Positions 26,730 through 40,643 of a stretch of DNA of 64,000 bases are shown piece after piece. Source of the DNA: Lucifuga dentata. Its lineage: Eukaryota > Chordata > Actinopteri > Ophidiiformes > Bythitidae. Each line of letters starts with the position of its first letter. Within the stretch, counting starts at the first letter, position 1. The stretch covers positions 329,464 through 393,463 of the forward strand of contig VXCM01000136.1 in the NCBI GenBank assembly GCA_014773175.1. The letters run 5' to 3'. Made by a program: the position numbers and the translations under genes. The notes under the pieces are model-generated. The model ran no database searches, was not told the origin of the DNA, and saw nothing but the letters and a program-made list of their open reading frames with translations.

Positions 26730-27425
26730 TCACACAGGAACCATCCCCTTTCCAGAAAGCAGCAAGTGTTGGATAGCGTGTGTTCAGGGAGTGAGGAGAG
26801 CAGGGGAACACGACATGCTCATTAAAGAGAGGAATTATTGGCCTGGTCCAGTCACACAGTGAAAATGGCGAGAAGAACGCCTCTCTACTGAGCGCCAACG
26901 CTGCCGGGGAAAATAGAGACAAAGAGGAAGGAGGGAGCAAGGAAAGATCAGGAAAAAGACGGAAGTTCATTTTGCTTGCTTTTTGGATGACGATGCAGTC
27001 TCTTCTTCTCTCTCTCTGTGCCCCTTCTCACTCTTTCTATTTTTGTGTTTGTGTGTGTGTAGATCGTTTGGTGGATTTATGTGTGTTTGTGTCCAGTTCC
27101 AAGATGGGAAGATAAAAAGACACAGAGGACTCTGATGTCTGGCTGAAAGACCATATCAGTTAAACACCAAACCAAATAGCACTCAACTTTCTGATCATGT
27201 CATTTACACATCAGAGCAACACAAAACATGGCTGACTTCAAATATAGTTGCCCGCTTGGACAAGTAGATTATTGAATATCCGTAATCATTCATGTGTATG
27301 AAGAGCGATGTCACAAAACAGGATGAAATAGGAGAAAATGATTTCCAGTTTATTTCAGGACATTTTATGTGGAAATCAAATCAGGAAAAATATATAAGTA
27401 AATGCTTTATGTTATATCAGATCAC

Positions 27426-27461
27426 GTCCATAAAGTGCGACCTACATCACACTTTATGGAC
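27426..27461. repeat. Perfect 12-bp stem hairpin
   Basis: GTCCATAAAGTG (27426-27437) and CACTTTATGGAC (27450-27461) are exact complements with a 12-base loop. The pairing does not extend outward, so it is too short for a microRNA precursor. Confidence 0.75.
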
Positions 27462-29149
27462 ATGAGTTTTAGACTTCAAACTAAATCCTGCAAAGTCCAT
27501 CTTTGGCTTCACCAAAAACTCTGCACGGCCCCACACTGCCCCTGAGGGTGGAACATATCCCATGATGTAGTTCAGCTTTAGTCACGTAAGACTGGTATGA
27601 CTTCAGATTGACCTGGAAGCAGTGATCTCATCACTGAGCACACGTATACCCATAAAGTTTATCTTTAACGTTATCATAGTTACCGCTTATGTCACTGGAC
27701 ACTGATTGCATGTTGATTAGCTCTTACTCACACATTCAGTCAGCACTACATCATCAGCTGATGTTTGCTCTCTTTATATGTTTGATTTTGGTCCTCAGAG
27801 AACTCTAATCTCTTGGTCTTCAGTATTTTGAAGCTCCTGTGCCGTACTGTATGAAACAGACTTTGTCTGGGATGCAGCCTTTGACGGGATTTTTTTTATT
27901 GAAGCTGATGACAAAGTCTGCACACTTTGACACACCCTTTATGTGTGAACGTTGCAGCGTATTCATTTGACTGTGTTCATTTATTTCTCCCGGCTAAGTG
28001 CTGTGGTAGAAAAGAGCATGCACAAAAGTTTCTGTGAGACTCGGCCTTTGTCGGCGTTGTCCCTGTCTTTCACTTTGCCTCCCTCATCCCTCTCTTTTCC
28101 CTCTCAGCCTCTCCAGCCTTCACCTTCCACTTCTCAGATGGCTGCTACTTAAACACAGTCCACACATTTCCGCTGATATCTCCGCTTCTCTGATACTCTC
28201 ATTCCCACACTAGGAGCCAACATGGCGGCCAATTACACCGCTAGACAATGCTAGCCATAAATCATCCATTGGACTGTCAGACACATGGGGACTCAGCACT
28301 AGAGCAAACATGCTCCCTTCTATTCTCCTCTCCTCTTTTTACTCTCACTCCTTCCTTTGTTCCCTCCATTTTACTATTTATAAAAAATTTCACAGAAAAA
28401 TTATGTCGCGTTGCACTTTACTTTCCTTGTCAGTTTTTATCATATATTTGACTTTCATACTGTCCCCCGTTTTAATTATGCATCTTTGCTACTATTGTTG
28501 TTTTACTTTTTAATAGAAGTTGTCCTTTGTTTTTGTCCTGCCTTTCTTGCTGCCTGTCTCGTTCACCTAATGCAACTCAGCATGCTTTAATGACATGCTC
28601 ATTATACAAACACACTTTTTTTTTGACAAAGCTTTCCAGTACAATGAGCTTACTGAGGTATTGTTTCGTATATTTGTTACACAGCCGGATAATTATTTGG
28701 TTCAGTGATATTAAGTACACAGAGCATACAGGTTTTTTGTAGGGTAGTTGGTTGTACCATAGGTGCGTCTTGTCTTGTACACTTACCTGTGTTTGTTTTT
28801 CTGCTCCACTTCTTCTTATGCCCTCCTGAGTGGTGAAATAGCTCCCTCTCTGGCTTATGTACCCATTTTGTTTAGTTTTTTTCCCCCCTCTGCTTATATT
28901 CTAATGTGATTCTCTTCTTCTGCCGGCATGTCGATCGTGGAAAATGAGAGAGAGAGGCCTTCAGGGAGAAGAGAGTTTTATGGGAAGAGCGAGGGAAGAA
29001 AGACAGTGAGTGAAAGAGCGAGTGTTGGGTCAGAGGCAAACTTAAAAGGAGAGTAATTGAAGGGATTTGCTGCATTGGAAATATGTGCGTGTAAATCATT
29101 TGTGTGTCCATTTTAAATGTGACATCTGTATTCACAGATGTGTATTTAT

Positions 29150-29153
<4 letters not shown>

Positions 29154-29204
<51 letters not shown>
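29154..29204. repeat. (CT)n microsatellite
   Basis: About 25 uninterrupted units. Confidence 0.97.
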
Positions 29205-29205
<1 letters not shown>

Positions 29206-31832
29206 ATGTGTTTGTGCACTGGTGTGAGCATTTGATAGGGACACAACATGTCAGTGTTTGTGATCAGGGTTGTGTTGGTGCACTGCATGATTCTATGGGG
29301 CTGTTGCGAAGATATAAAGGACCATATCAAGGTGTGTGTGTGTGTGTGTCCACCCACACATTACAAAGTGGGACATTAATTCTAATTCTTCTCTTATCTC
29401 CTGTTCCATGAGGCACTAACACTTTGCTCAAGAACACGTTTCAAACCATCACAGGGCACACCCTTCCCAGGATACATGCGCACACATACAGTAGGTTTGA
29501 CCATTTGTATGTATTCATGATGACATTATACTGGCTTGCTCTACATTAATTACATTAATTAAAACTTATTTAAATACTCGTTTTTCATTGCTGAATACAG
29601 ATTCTGTCTACAATGAAGAAACAGCAAGAGGCCATAAACCACAAAACTACAAAGGTATCCTCAGCACACCAACAGCATTCAACTGTCACATTATCTCCAC
29701 TTAAACAGTGTGTTTGTGTTAAACACACTTTATAAAGTTTCTCTTCAGGATGCCCCCCCCCCCACATAAAATGCAAGAGTGCTCCAGTTTATTGTTGTGC
29801 ATCTTGGTGGAAACATGATAAATACTTCTGACTGGCAGCAGTGTTGTAGGAACACTGATAGAGAATTTGTGTGTCTTGCTGTTGTATGTGGAGCCTCCCT
29901 CTGGCTGTGTGTCTTCATTAAAGTAGTGCATAGCAACCTTGAAAGGAGCCTGATAATACTCAGCAACGTCTCAGAAACACATTCACCCGTGGCAGCGTGT
30001 GCACTCGCATAGTAATTTACCTGCATTTTAGAGATAGCTATAGCTGCATGTGAAGACTTAACACATTTAAGCACACACACTTGTACACATATGCACACAC
30101 AAACACAGCTCACGCAAAACCTCAAATGCCATATCAAGTCAGTACATCGTAATTAGTCTTGCCAGTCCTGTTTGTTTTGTTTTCACCATTGAGTTTTACA
30201 CTAATGGACTGTTAATGAATGGGTCTTACACCATAACACCTCTTCATCCCTCCATCTCTCCTTCCGTCTTTCCATCCAAGTGCTCTTCATTATGTTTACA
30301 CACTGCCAACGTCGGTCATAAAAAGCTCCTGCAGCAACCTGCATTTACTCTAATCAACTATCATAGTAATAGTTTCATTACATAACTGAATAGCGAAGAG
30401 GACAGTGATGGAGTTTGATTGAAAGAGATTTGTAAAGTCCTCTATTCAATCTGCTCCATGTCTGTATTTATCGTTATTGCTTTCTCCTGCAATTTCACAG
30501 GTTTACATAAATTTCTAGGTTGGACAAGCTAAATAGCTGCATGTTATATGCAGTGCAGTGCAAAATTACTGCAAAACTAAGTCTTACACATTCAAAAATC
30601 ACTCTTTGAATTTGATCAGTTAGGTCCAATACATTTTAAAGCCACTGAAAGAATAATCAATTAATATCATAACTGTCCCATTCATGGAGCTAGAGAAACA
30701 CTCCAGCACTCATGTCTGTCAGCCAAATATGCAGAAGTGTGAAAACACTTTTCACTGAATCTTATGACGTGCTCTGCTGTGATTGAAACCTATGACTAAT
30801 AACAGATTGATATTGAATGTTGCAGCGCATCAGACAGTCTCAGTGGAGGCATGAGGAACCCAGATGTGTACTGTGTACATGTGTAATGTCGAATCTGAAA
30901 CGTCATGATATTCCACACACAATACATGGACACATGTACATACACGCACAGAAAAAGACACATATGCACCCAAGTGGGGGGGGCACACGCACCCCCCCCC
31001 CANCCCCCCCCCCACACACACACACACACACACGAGTCACCACTATATTTTTACTGCCAGGAACAGGATGCTGGTAATTGGGTTATATTGCCTTTCAGAG
31101 GGAATGTGAGCTGCAGTAATGATGGGATAAGCAGCCTTCCTGTGTTACGTGTAAAAAACGTGATCTAGTTGTGTTTTGGTTCATGGCATCAGAGGATATG
31201 CCTAAATCTGATCGTATCAGGGTTCTATATGATTTCCTCTTGTCATCCAATACCTTGAATCTGAACCAGAATCAGCTGGTGCTATCATTCAGAGCACGGT
31301 GCTTTTGGTAATATAAATAGGAAAGATAAATGTCTGGGAGGCTTGGAGTGAGTGTGTGTGCGTATGCGCGTGTATGTGTTTCCATCTGTATCTGTGCGTG
31401 TAGTTGTGCTTGTACATGGATGTTGCATCTATATGTGGCCGATAAGAATCTTTACACTGCATGACAGCCAATATAAATCCCTTTATGAACATCTTTATCA
31501 GTGTGATGGGAGTCCCAGCACCCTGGCCCTGTTCAGGTCAGATTGTTGCATCAGTGTGACAGCTCTGCCTTCACTTGTGGGTCTCACAGACAGAGATACA
31601 GATAGACTTTATTACCCCACACTGCCGCTAAAGCCACATAAGCTTCTCATATCTCAACAATATAGCAGATTTATAACGAGGCTGCATGTTTTGTCACTAC
31701 CTAGAAAACATGAAATAATATTTTGGTATATTTCAAGTATGGACGAAGAAGACACTAACTTTTTGATAATAAAGCTGACGATTAGCTGTTATTGATTCAT
31801 AAGGAAGTGGCTTTTTGTTTGTCTCTCCAGAG

Positions 31833-31898
31833 GGGTCAAATCACAAGATCAGCTACAAAACAGAAGCTCTGCACCGCATCAACGCCAAAGACGTTTGA
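31833..31898 (+). CDS. Candidate alternative terminal exon of the plexin gene
   Basis: A 21-codon frame followed by TGA lies directly after a polypyrimidine tract (31811-31828) and tandem acceptor AGs at 31829-31830 and 31831-31832. If the second AG is used the exon starts in phase 0, the phase of the plexin exon at 57895, so an upstream phase-0 sema exon could splice here instead. The peptide reads like real protein: it has balanced, charged composition, contains SYKTEALHRINAKDV and ends with that valine. Joined to the sema exon it would truncate the receptor inside the sema domain, with no PSI, transmembrane or GAP region. From memory, human PLXNA4 has annotated short isoforms of this general design, but I could not compare sequences. 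A GAG/GTAGTT donor-like site at 31904-31908 means it might instead be a poison exon. AATAAA at 32219-32224 could serve as poly(A) signal. Transcription is unproven. Confidence 0.4.
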   Translation, partial: GSNHKISYKTEALHRINAKDV

Positions 31899-32218
31899 TG
31901 CTTGAGGTAGTTTTTTTTGTGCCAGGTGTATCTCAGCACTACAGTTTAATGAAACCATCAAACTGTAAGAACACTTTTGCAGGTGAAGTGTTTGAAGGGT
32001 TTTATTCCAAAACATTGTTCAGTATTGGAAAATATTTTAAGCTGATATTCACTGCTCAAAGATCACTTTTATGTCAGTCACCATTTAGAGTTGATATATG
32101 TAAAAAGACTGAAATATCATCTGGTTTTGTGCCAAATTCTTCATGCATGAAGTATTCTAACTGCCAAACTGCCATCAGTACAGAAACATTCCAATCCCTA
32201 AATAAGTGGCTAGGCGAG

Positions 32219-32224
32219 AATAAA
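32219..32224 (+). promoter_or_regulatory. Possible poly(A) signal AATAAA
   Basis: A canonical hexamer lies about 320 bases after the stop of the candidate terminal exon. AATAAA is common by chance in AT-rich introns, so it is meaningful only if that exon is real. Confidence 0.2.
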
Positions 32225-35200
32225 CTAAGAAATCCACCAGAAATCCACTTTCTATTTTTCACACTGTGATATAATGTCAAACTGACACTTGGAGACCAAA
32301 TATTTTTTCCCCGTACTTAATGTATTAGTCATAATGTCAACTTACTAAATGATATTCAACATGAGAGTGTGAAATAACAGCTTTCCTCTTTCTCATGAAG
32401 ATCTCTAGTAACATATAAACCTCACATTAATCTCACATTAATCTCAGAGAGTTTGCTCTTTCTTGCGTCTCTCCAACAAAGTGCAGATGTCACAGACAGT
32501 AATGGCTCCTCTCTGCTCTCTTGCCATAACCAGGAGTGACATTTTTTATAATTACAATTCTACTTCATCTCTGTGGACTAAACCACTCTCTAATTTACTC
32601 AGGGGGGGTGGAGAAGGAGAGGAGGAAGGCAGGCAGTCAGGCACAAAAAAGGGTGGAAGGAAGGAGCGATGGAGGAGAGTGGATGTGAAAAGGACGGGGA
32701 GAGAGAAGGAAAGAGAAATAAAAAGAGGGCAGGAAAAAGAACAGAGGAATGGAGGTAAAAGAGGATGTGATAGAAAGATGTTTGTTGATGCTAAAGGACA
32801 TTTTTGTCTCACAGTGGGCTTTTTTAAGTGAGGAAGAAGAAATGATGGCAAACGAAAGATCAGAAAAGGTTTGCGCGATAAAGGAGGTGCAGGATGAACT
32901 CTTGTGTCTTCGACCCTGCCAGTAGATTCCCTCAGGGTTTCTGCTGCTGGTCGGGGACTGCAGGTGGACTCTGCCTTCTCTCTCCTTCTCTCTTCCTCCA
33001 ACTATAATCCTCCCCATGCCGCACCGGTCCCTGTTGCTATGGTAACATGGGGCGAGCCGAGCCATGCAACAGAGGGATGTAGGGAGCGACGCAGAGAAAG
33101 GTCCAGCGAGATCCACTCTTCCGTTTCTGTAATCTGCAGGGAAGAGGGTGTTCCCCTCAGGTCCGCCTTGGTGAAAAATAGATTCAAGATGTAAATTTAA
33201 ATTTGTCTAGTTTCACAAAGCACATGGTTTGGATGCACATGCTCTCTTCTACCTTCAGGGTAGAAAAATGATTCCTGCATTTTTATGCAGTATTTTATTT
33301 GCAGCACTGAGGTGTCAGTGTGATGTCCACTGAATTGGATTTAAGATTTATTATCAGGAACAGCATAAAAGAAATGTGTCTTTATCTTTAAATTTGTAGT
33401 CAACAACCACATACAGTTTGCCTAATTTATTTGTGCTTGTGATATCTTGTGGTCTCTGACATATCTATTAAATAACAACAACATTGATGTGAAACAGCTT
33501 CACAAATGTGGCACTTGACGTTCCATCTGGAATCTGAGAGCCTTTATATTTAGTCCCATGGTACCAATTGTGTATCTCTATTTGTCTGTATAAAAGCTAC
33601 TGGAGAATTTGCTGATTATTAATGCCACTGAGCAAAAAAATGGGACTTCTGATCCGATGGCATTTTCAGCACAGTTGGAAGTGATGTGAGTACTCATATT
33701 TGTGGGAGTATGTACTTTGAAACAGGCAGACATCCACATGCACAAGCAACCAACCAACTCATTACCAACTCTGCTTAGCGAAAAGAAAATAGGAACACAG
33801 GCAGATTGAAAGCACTGCTGTGCTCATTCATTTGGTTTGTTTGACTTTTGAGCCCAAATAACTACGATTAAAACATTTTATTGAATCATCTTGAATAGCT
33901 GCCTGGAGTTGTTGACGAATAAGTCCTGACTCACAGTCCCCTGCTCATTCACTGGAGCATAAAGAGGATTTTTACCTGGAGGTGAAAATTTTCAAAAGTG
34001 TTTGTTCCTCACTTTATTTCATCAAAAATTATAGGTCTTCAGATTTTAAATATTTTAAAATAAAATAAAAAAAAACATAAGACAGACCAGAATTCAAGAT
34101 TACTATCCTGGCTTCTCCCCTCTGGTACTGCACCCAACTTTAGTGCTTCCCTCATTCAATTTCCACATTATTCCATGTCCTCCCACTTGTTAAGCTATCC
34201 CCTTCCATATTTCATAAATTGTCTCTTTTATATATTTACTTATTTCAGCTTGTTACTTGTTCTGTCCATTTTAAAGCAGATGTGATTTACTGTTTTGTTT
34301 TATTTTTTACAAATAAATAGTCAAGCAAATAATTTCAGTGCAATCCAATAATTTTTAGATGCTACATGAGATCATACACAACAGTAAACTAGCATCAAGA
34401 GTGGCAAAAGACATTATATAAACAAAAGAACTCATACCTGTAGGAATCGATGGCTCTCAAAAGCTATTCATCAATGTACTGGCTGAGAGCAAATCTTTAG
34501 CGGCATCCATTACTTTACTAATGATGCACGTGTCCTCCTGTGAAGCAAACCACTTCCTGGTTAAGTAAATATTCCATTGTCTCGCATCTATAGGTTGTTT
34601 GTGTTCAGGCTACAGTGTAATGGCCAATATTGTCCCGATTATAGCAACAAACTGTGTTTGAATCTGTGTACAAGGAAGAGAGAAAAAGTGTATGGATGTA
34701 TGTGTGTGCATGATTGTGCATTCATTCACATACATGCATTGACACACATAGAATGAGAATTAACCCTGTGCAGTGAGGGAGATAATTCTATGGTAATTAG
34801 TGCTCTGTGTAATCAGTTTTTATTTTCCTGTGCTGTTGTTCGGCACAACAGACAAAACAAAAGGAGACTTGCATGCATCTCTCTCTCTGTCTTGCTCCTT
34901 AATTACAAACATATCCAATTAATTACACACAAGTCCTGCCTTCATCTGTGTGCATGATGCGAGGAGGGAGAGATGAAAATGTGAAGCATTCAGGCAGGAG
35001 CAATGACAGACGAATACACCAAGATAAAATTAATAATTAGTCACACACTGACATCATATGCATGGACATGCATAGCCAAGTTTTGGAGAGGTTACTCGAG
35101 ACAAACATGTCAGGTATTTGAGTCTTTGTTAATGATGACTTGAGTATTGACCCAAAAGTTGAAGTCATGCATGTCATACAAAGAGGTTGGGTATGTGTGG

Positions 35201-36068
35201 TATGTTGTGTATGTTCATTGAATTTCCTGCTCATTAATTTGAACATGTGTTTTTAAAACCGACGAGCACTGTAGCTTTGTCCTGTGGGGGGGATTAATAC
35301 ACACCTGCTGTTTGAAATAAAACACCTTAGCAGGGTGGAGGAACCTCCATGCAGACCCCCTGCACATGCATCTTTCTCTGTGCACACACCATTTCTCCCA
35401 GCTATGTAGCTCAAACATGTTTGGATCGGTCAAACTCATGCAAGAGCATCATATTTCTCAGCTTGAGAGTAAAAGGAAGCAGTTACTGTAATATTATTTG
35501 GAGTATTTATATTTCTTTGACTTTCCATGTTGCTTTCCATTTCGACCTTGTAAAGAATGCTACTGTATTCCAGGTTGTATTAGTAGTACTTATTATATAT
35601 TTTGTAACACTCCCCCAGTTCTTAAAAATCACTTTTTGTGGTATGACCCTGTAGCCTTCACAATGTAATTTGAATAATTAAATTTCATGAATGACACTGC
35701 TTTTTACAGAAAATAAAAAGAGCAGGAAGGAAAACATCCCTTGTGCTCTTTTTGTATGTTTTACTCTCCCAGCTCACCTGCTGCCCTCTCCCTTTTGAAA
35801 AACAGTCCTTCAGGGTGCGCATAGAGATTTCAATACCCAGATGCATACAGATTTCATTTCCCAGCCTCAATTACACTCTTATTGTCCAATGAAACCGCTT
35901 CTCCCATAACTCCATATTGCACTTTCTGTCTTCCTCCCCCTCACACTCTCCCTTTCGGTTCCTCTGCCTTTGAGGCTTTCACCCCATTTCTTTCGAGGAG
36001 AAAGTGAAGGCCTATGGGCCTGGTGTTTTTAAATTACATGAGGTGCAGAGCAAGGGGAGTTGGGTGGT

Positions 36069-36072
<4 letters not shown>

Positions 36073-36100
<28 letters not shown>
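36073..36100. repeat. (AG)n microsatellite
   Basis: About 14 uninterrupted units. Confidence 0.97.
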
Positions 36101-36104
<4 letters not shown>

Positions 36105-36953
36105 CTAGCTGTCTTCTAGTCTGTGAGTTTCCCCTCAGGGAGGCTGTCCAGGTAAAGCAGAGGCGTTTGTTCTTATTTAGTGCCTGTGGCTGGCTGTGAT
36201 TTCACCGGCGCTGGGACTATGGGGTCTGAACACAGAGGAAACGGCCTTGTTGAAGAGAGAACAGGAGAGTAAAGGGGAACAGAGTAAAGGTGTAGGTCTG
36301 GCAGAGGATAGTAGACTTATAAACAGTGAGAGATAAGAAGTAGTGGAAGGGTAGAAAGGCAAAGAGAAACAGTAGTATAAGGGGTTATTGGGGAAGTGAA
36401 GACAAAGGAGGAGGTTGTGTGACTAAAGCAGTGAGAGAAGCAGTGTTTCAGCTGGCTTCTGTATGTGACCAGGGAAAGGTTTGGTTGACTGGCATGGGTG
36501 CTTGCCACTTGTGTCTGAGGTCATTCATGTGTGCGTGAGAAAGACTGAGACAGATAGACAAAGCCTAAAGTCATTGTCAAGCTGAAGTGACAGTAATGAT
36601 TGTGCTCTATGCCCTTTGACTCCCTCAGGTCATCGTGTTGAGCTTTGCACCACTCCATAGGCATTTCTGCCCCAGGGCCAAGTGTCTTTTGGCTGTGAAA
36701 CGGTTCTCAGTCTCACCGACTCAATGCCAAAAACCACCGTGAAGTGGACTTTAGTCTGTGTCAATGACTCTTCTTCATAGACTGTTCCATTATAACCAGT
36801 TCAATAGCCGTGACTGCACACATTCATATCATTGGCATTCTTTGCCTGGTCTGGTTCCTCCTTTTTATGAACCCCTTTATCACTGACACACACAGAATAT
36901 CAGTTCGGTTTTATTAATGTTTCTTTCTGCAAGGTTGATTAGCCATGCATTCT

Positions 36954-36958
<5 letters not shown>

Positions 36959-37003
<45 letters not shown>
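36959..37003. repeat. (GT)n microsatellite
   Basis: About 22 uninterrupted units. Confidence 0.97.
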
Positions 37004-38316
37004 TGTTCCCAATGAGCCATTGTACCCTTATTTGAGTTTTGACCACCCTTCTGACCCCCTGAGATGACTGACAGACCTTTTGTCCAATAGAGAGGCCTCA
37101 CTCAGACCTCCTGCTGTGGCTCCAGTTTGGTTTTGCGGACTCTGAAACATTGTCCAAGTCTGGGTTTCTTTGAGGTGTCATTGGATGTTTCAGCCATTGA
37201 AACCATGGACAAGAACTTGCACATGCACAAGCAGAGACACTCACACACCTTTGATCTTTACACACACCACTAGAGCCCTCGGCCCTTTTGCATTCCCCAC
37301 TGTCCATTCCTGTCAAGCCCTATAGCCTTTTATCCATTCTCTTACTCCAGTGACAGTAGCTTTGTTCCCCTTTAAAGCCATCTAGTAGGCATCTGCCTTG
37401 CAGAACCCCAAGTGGCCTTACAAGTGTATGTCAGAGCCATTTTACTAATACTGAATACAGTAGCACATACAAGTCCTGTTGATTGTATGCCTTGAATCAA
37501 GTGGTCTTTTCTTTCGTCAGCGCACTATTCTAAACATTATTTGAATGTATTAACTATTCATTTTGTAGAGATAAATTGTAATTTAAAGAGAAACAGACCA
37601 CAAGAGCTTAGATGCATTTGTGTATCTGGAAAAATTACCCTATACAGTTTCCCTTTCACTGGCTTTAGCCATATTGACTTAATTGAAAATAATGTTTCAA
37701 ATACAAATTGTAGAACTACTACCTAACTCATTTGTCCTACAAGTTAACCCTTTCCATTCCCTTGGCTCAGTTTGTGAGGGAAAAAATTGTGAGGTTTTTG
37801 TGTGGTAGTAATAATCACAATATTCATATCAGCATGTAATTACCATTTCTTCAATGGAGAGTTAATCCATGTGTGCCCTCTCTGTTATCGGGGTCCATAC
37901 TAGGGGGGGCTTTGGAAGAAGTCCCATAGAAAGGCCGAAATTACTATTTTATTCTGAGAGAAACCACACATACAGGGTACTACATAGAAACGTGCACGAC
38001 ACACATATATAGTACTTCCGTTTCTCTGTTACCCTCTCTCACACACACACACCTCTCTCCTCATTCCCCTCTCATCGGCACCATATCTCATTCTATTTCC
38101 CCATACAATGGCTGTTCTGTATTATAACCTTCTCTGAGCCCCTCCAGCCTTACTCTCTCTCCCCAGGCCCAGACTATGACACAGTTGGCTGGGGCAGAAG
38201 AAAGACTCTCTGGTCCTGCTTCATTAAAATGGTAAAGAGCTGGAGGAGGATATGGAAGCTAATCCTTCTACCAGTCCCCTTCTAGAGTCCTCATCTCCTG
38301 GTCTGAGACCCCTTAA

Positions 38317-38342
<26 letters not shown>
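38317..38342. repeat. (AC)n microsatellite
   Basis: About 13 units, then broken ACAG-type units to 38370. Confidence 0.95.
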
Positions 38343-38348
<6 letters not shown>

Positions 38349-40601
38349 ACAGTCACACAGACACACACAGTGTAGAACTAAGGCGATAAAGCCGTGACTG
38401 GGCTGGCTAAAATGCAGAGCCTTTAGGAGATGGAAATGATAGGGCTCAAAGGGGAAAAGTTAGGGGCTAGGATTGAAGGAAATGGGTTGGTGGGACTGCA
38501 AAGATGACTTAGAAGCTTATTGATTTGGAGTGTACATGCTCAAGCAATGCACAGCTGTCCTCCAGGGAGCATGATGCAAAATGTGCAACTCTATCAAATG
38601 ATGTCTCATATATGTCATTTAACTGAAGTAAACTATATTTCTATTTACATCAGCCAGTCAATTAATCAGTGAGATGTCTTACAAAGAAGGGGCAGTAAAG
38701 AAATTCTGTTAATTTCCCTACAGACCAGCGTTACAACAGCTTAGCTGAGTAGTAACACCAGAACACCCAATACCATTACTTCCCAATGACAGCTAGAAAA
38801 AACACATACTTGCTTAGTTTGCTGTATTAATTGCATTTATTGGTTGTGCATTAAACACTATATTGTTAGCAATTAAAAAAACACAGCAACTGATGTAATA
38901 CACAGTTTATATTATATGTATTTGTTAAAGGTTTGCAGTATAGGCAGTTTTTATTCCCATAATTCTACACATATAGAACAATGGGAGGGACATACTGAGA
39001 AAATAGATGGAGGTGCTGAATGTGCTTAGTCAGCAGGTCCACCTGAAGACTTCCAGACAGATAATGATGCTCAGAGAGGGAGAGAAACAGTGTGAGTGAG
39101 TGTGAAGGGTGAGCGAACCCATCTGTCTGTGTCCAAATGTAAAGCTCTGAAGCAGTACTCCCATCCAGACTGTGCAATTAACCCTCCCTGGAGGTTGGAA
39201 GGAAGGAGGGAGGGAGGGAGGCACATTTAGCCCTGCGGCGGCTGCTCCGGGAACGAGGTCCTCTCCATGGTCTGTTTGGAGCAAGTTGATGTGTTTGGCA
39301 CTGGACAGCAGGAGTGACAATTTATGCATATGTTAGTTTTAAGTTGGCATGGTTACTCATGCATTCTTATTTAATAGTCAGTCTAAAATAAGCTGCCACT
39401 TTACTGTGAATAAACATGGTATTAGGGAGATACTAACTCATATACACAGACCAGGTTGTATGGAGATTGACTTTTAACTAAATTATTCAACATGTGCAAA
39501 GAAGGAGGGCCAAGTACTGCTTTTTTACTTTCCCCACCTAGATTTGTCTTGCTGGTCTGGGGATGTAACCCAACAACGAGCTTGCCTCTGTTTTCATCTC
39601 TAAACTTTAGGTCAATTGTACCATTGTGCTGTCATTGACGTACAGGCTACGATCCAAAAACCAAAATACATTCCGTACTTACCAAGTTTATTACAATATA
39701 AATAATAAATGCAAAGAGTTTTATACTCGACATGCTGTGAGACCTGTGCTATGTGCTTTCTGCTCACTGCATTTATGCTACATCAAGGAGTATTTCCAGG
39801 GTAAGGTGTTGTACATTATAGTTGAGCTTTCATTTTATAACATTTTACCTGGCTGATCTTTCTCAACACCTCAGTAGCAATGGGCTTCCAGTGGATCTTT
39901 ACAAATTCATTTTTCATTGAAGGTTTTAGCAATATAACAAATGTTATAACAGGGCCAGACTGCTGTTTTTTTCTCTTTGCTCATTCGCTAATTCAGTTCA
40001 TTAGATTTCTGATTCTGTACACAAAAGATACGGACAGCAACCAGAACAACCTCTGGGGGCCTGTTGAAAAAACAGATAATTTAGGGTAATAAGCATGGCA
40101 TTCTGTCAGTTTTGACTATGAGAATTATAATGACATACATGGTAATGTATTCATTAAACTATGTTTCCATTTGTAAGCATGGGGGAGGGGGGTTCTGCCA
40201 AAGAACAAAGCATTGCAATTTTCAAAAACAGCTAATACATTGAATTTATGTAAAAACATTGCTTGGAGAACAGTTTGGTTCTCCTCCCCACCCTTCCGTT
40301 TTTGCTTGTTTCTTCTCTCAGTCGTTTTCTTTTTCTCTCTCTCTCTCCTGTTGAAAAATGAGTGTTGCCCCTCACACCCAGACATTTTTTTTTTTTTACN
40401 CATTTTTTTTTTTTTAGCTGGGAGGATGTGAGAGGGATTGTGGGTTTGTATTGTAAGTGGCACTATTACTCAGCACTCCTCTCTTTTTTCTGCCTGTCAC
40501 TTCTCGCTTACATTTGACTGACATACTGAACTAGTGCTGTATTTCTGCAGTCTGTCACTGTCATACTTGCATGTGCTCACTCAAGTGTGTGCACTCACGG
40601 G

Positions 40602-40605
40602 CACG

Positions 40606-40642
<37 letters not shown>
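40602..40642. repeat. (CA)n microsatellite
   Basis: About 18 CA units after a GCACGCACGC lead-in. Confidence 0.96.

Positions 40643-40643
<1 letters not shown>

Larger units (their letters stand above)
19403..31795. other. Intronic stretch, no gene recognised
   Basis: Mostly unique AT-rich sequence broken by CA, CT and GT arrays. A fragment reading TAGATTGTATTGATCC near 20203 recalls the tail of a teleost retroelement, but is too short to classify. No exon was recognised. Confidence 0.55.

Noticed and set aside
31831..31904. The candidate exon read in the phase given by the first AG (31830)
   Set aside because: That phase gives a different peptide, less protein-like, ending at a later TGA; the second AG matches the plexin junction phase better.
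32552..33116. Minus-strand frames of 149 and 159 codons
   Set aside because: They come from the purine-rich block read in reverse (Ser/Pro/Leu/Phe-rich) and look like no known protein.
39525..39600. Possible inverted tRNA-SINE fragment (GGGGATGTAACCC)
   Set aside because: Only a loose B-box match with no A box, tail or boundaries.
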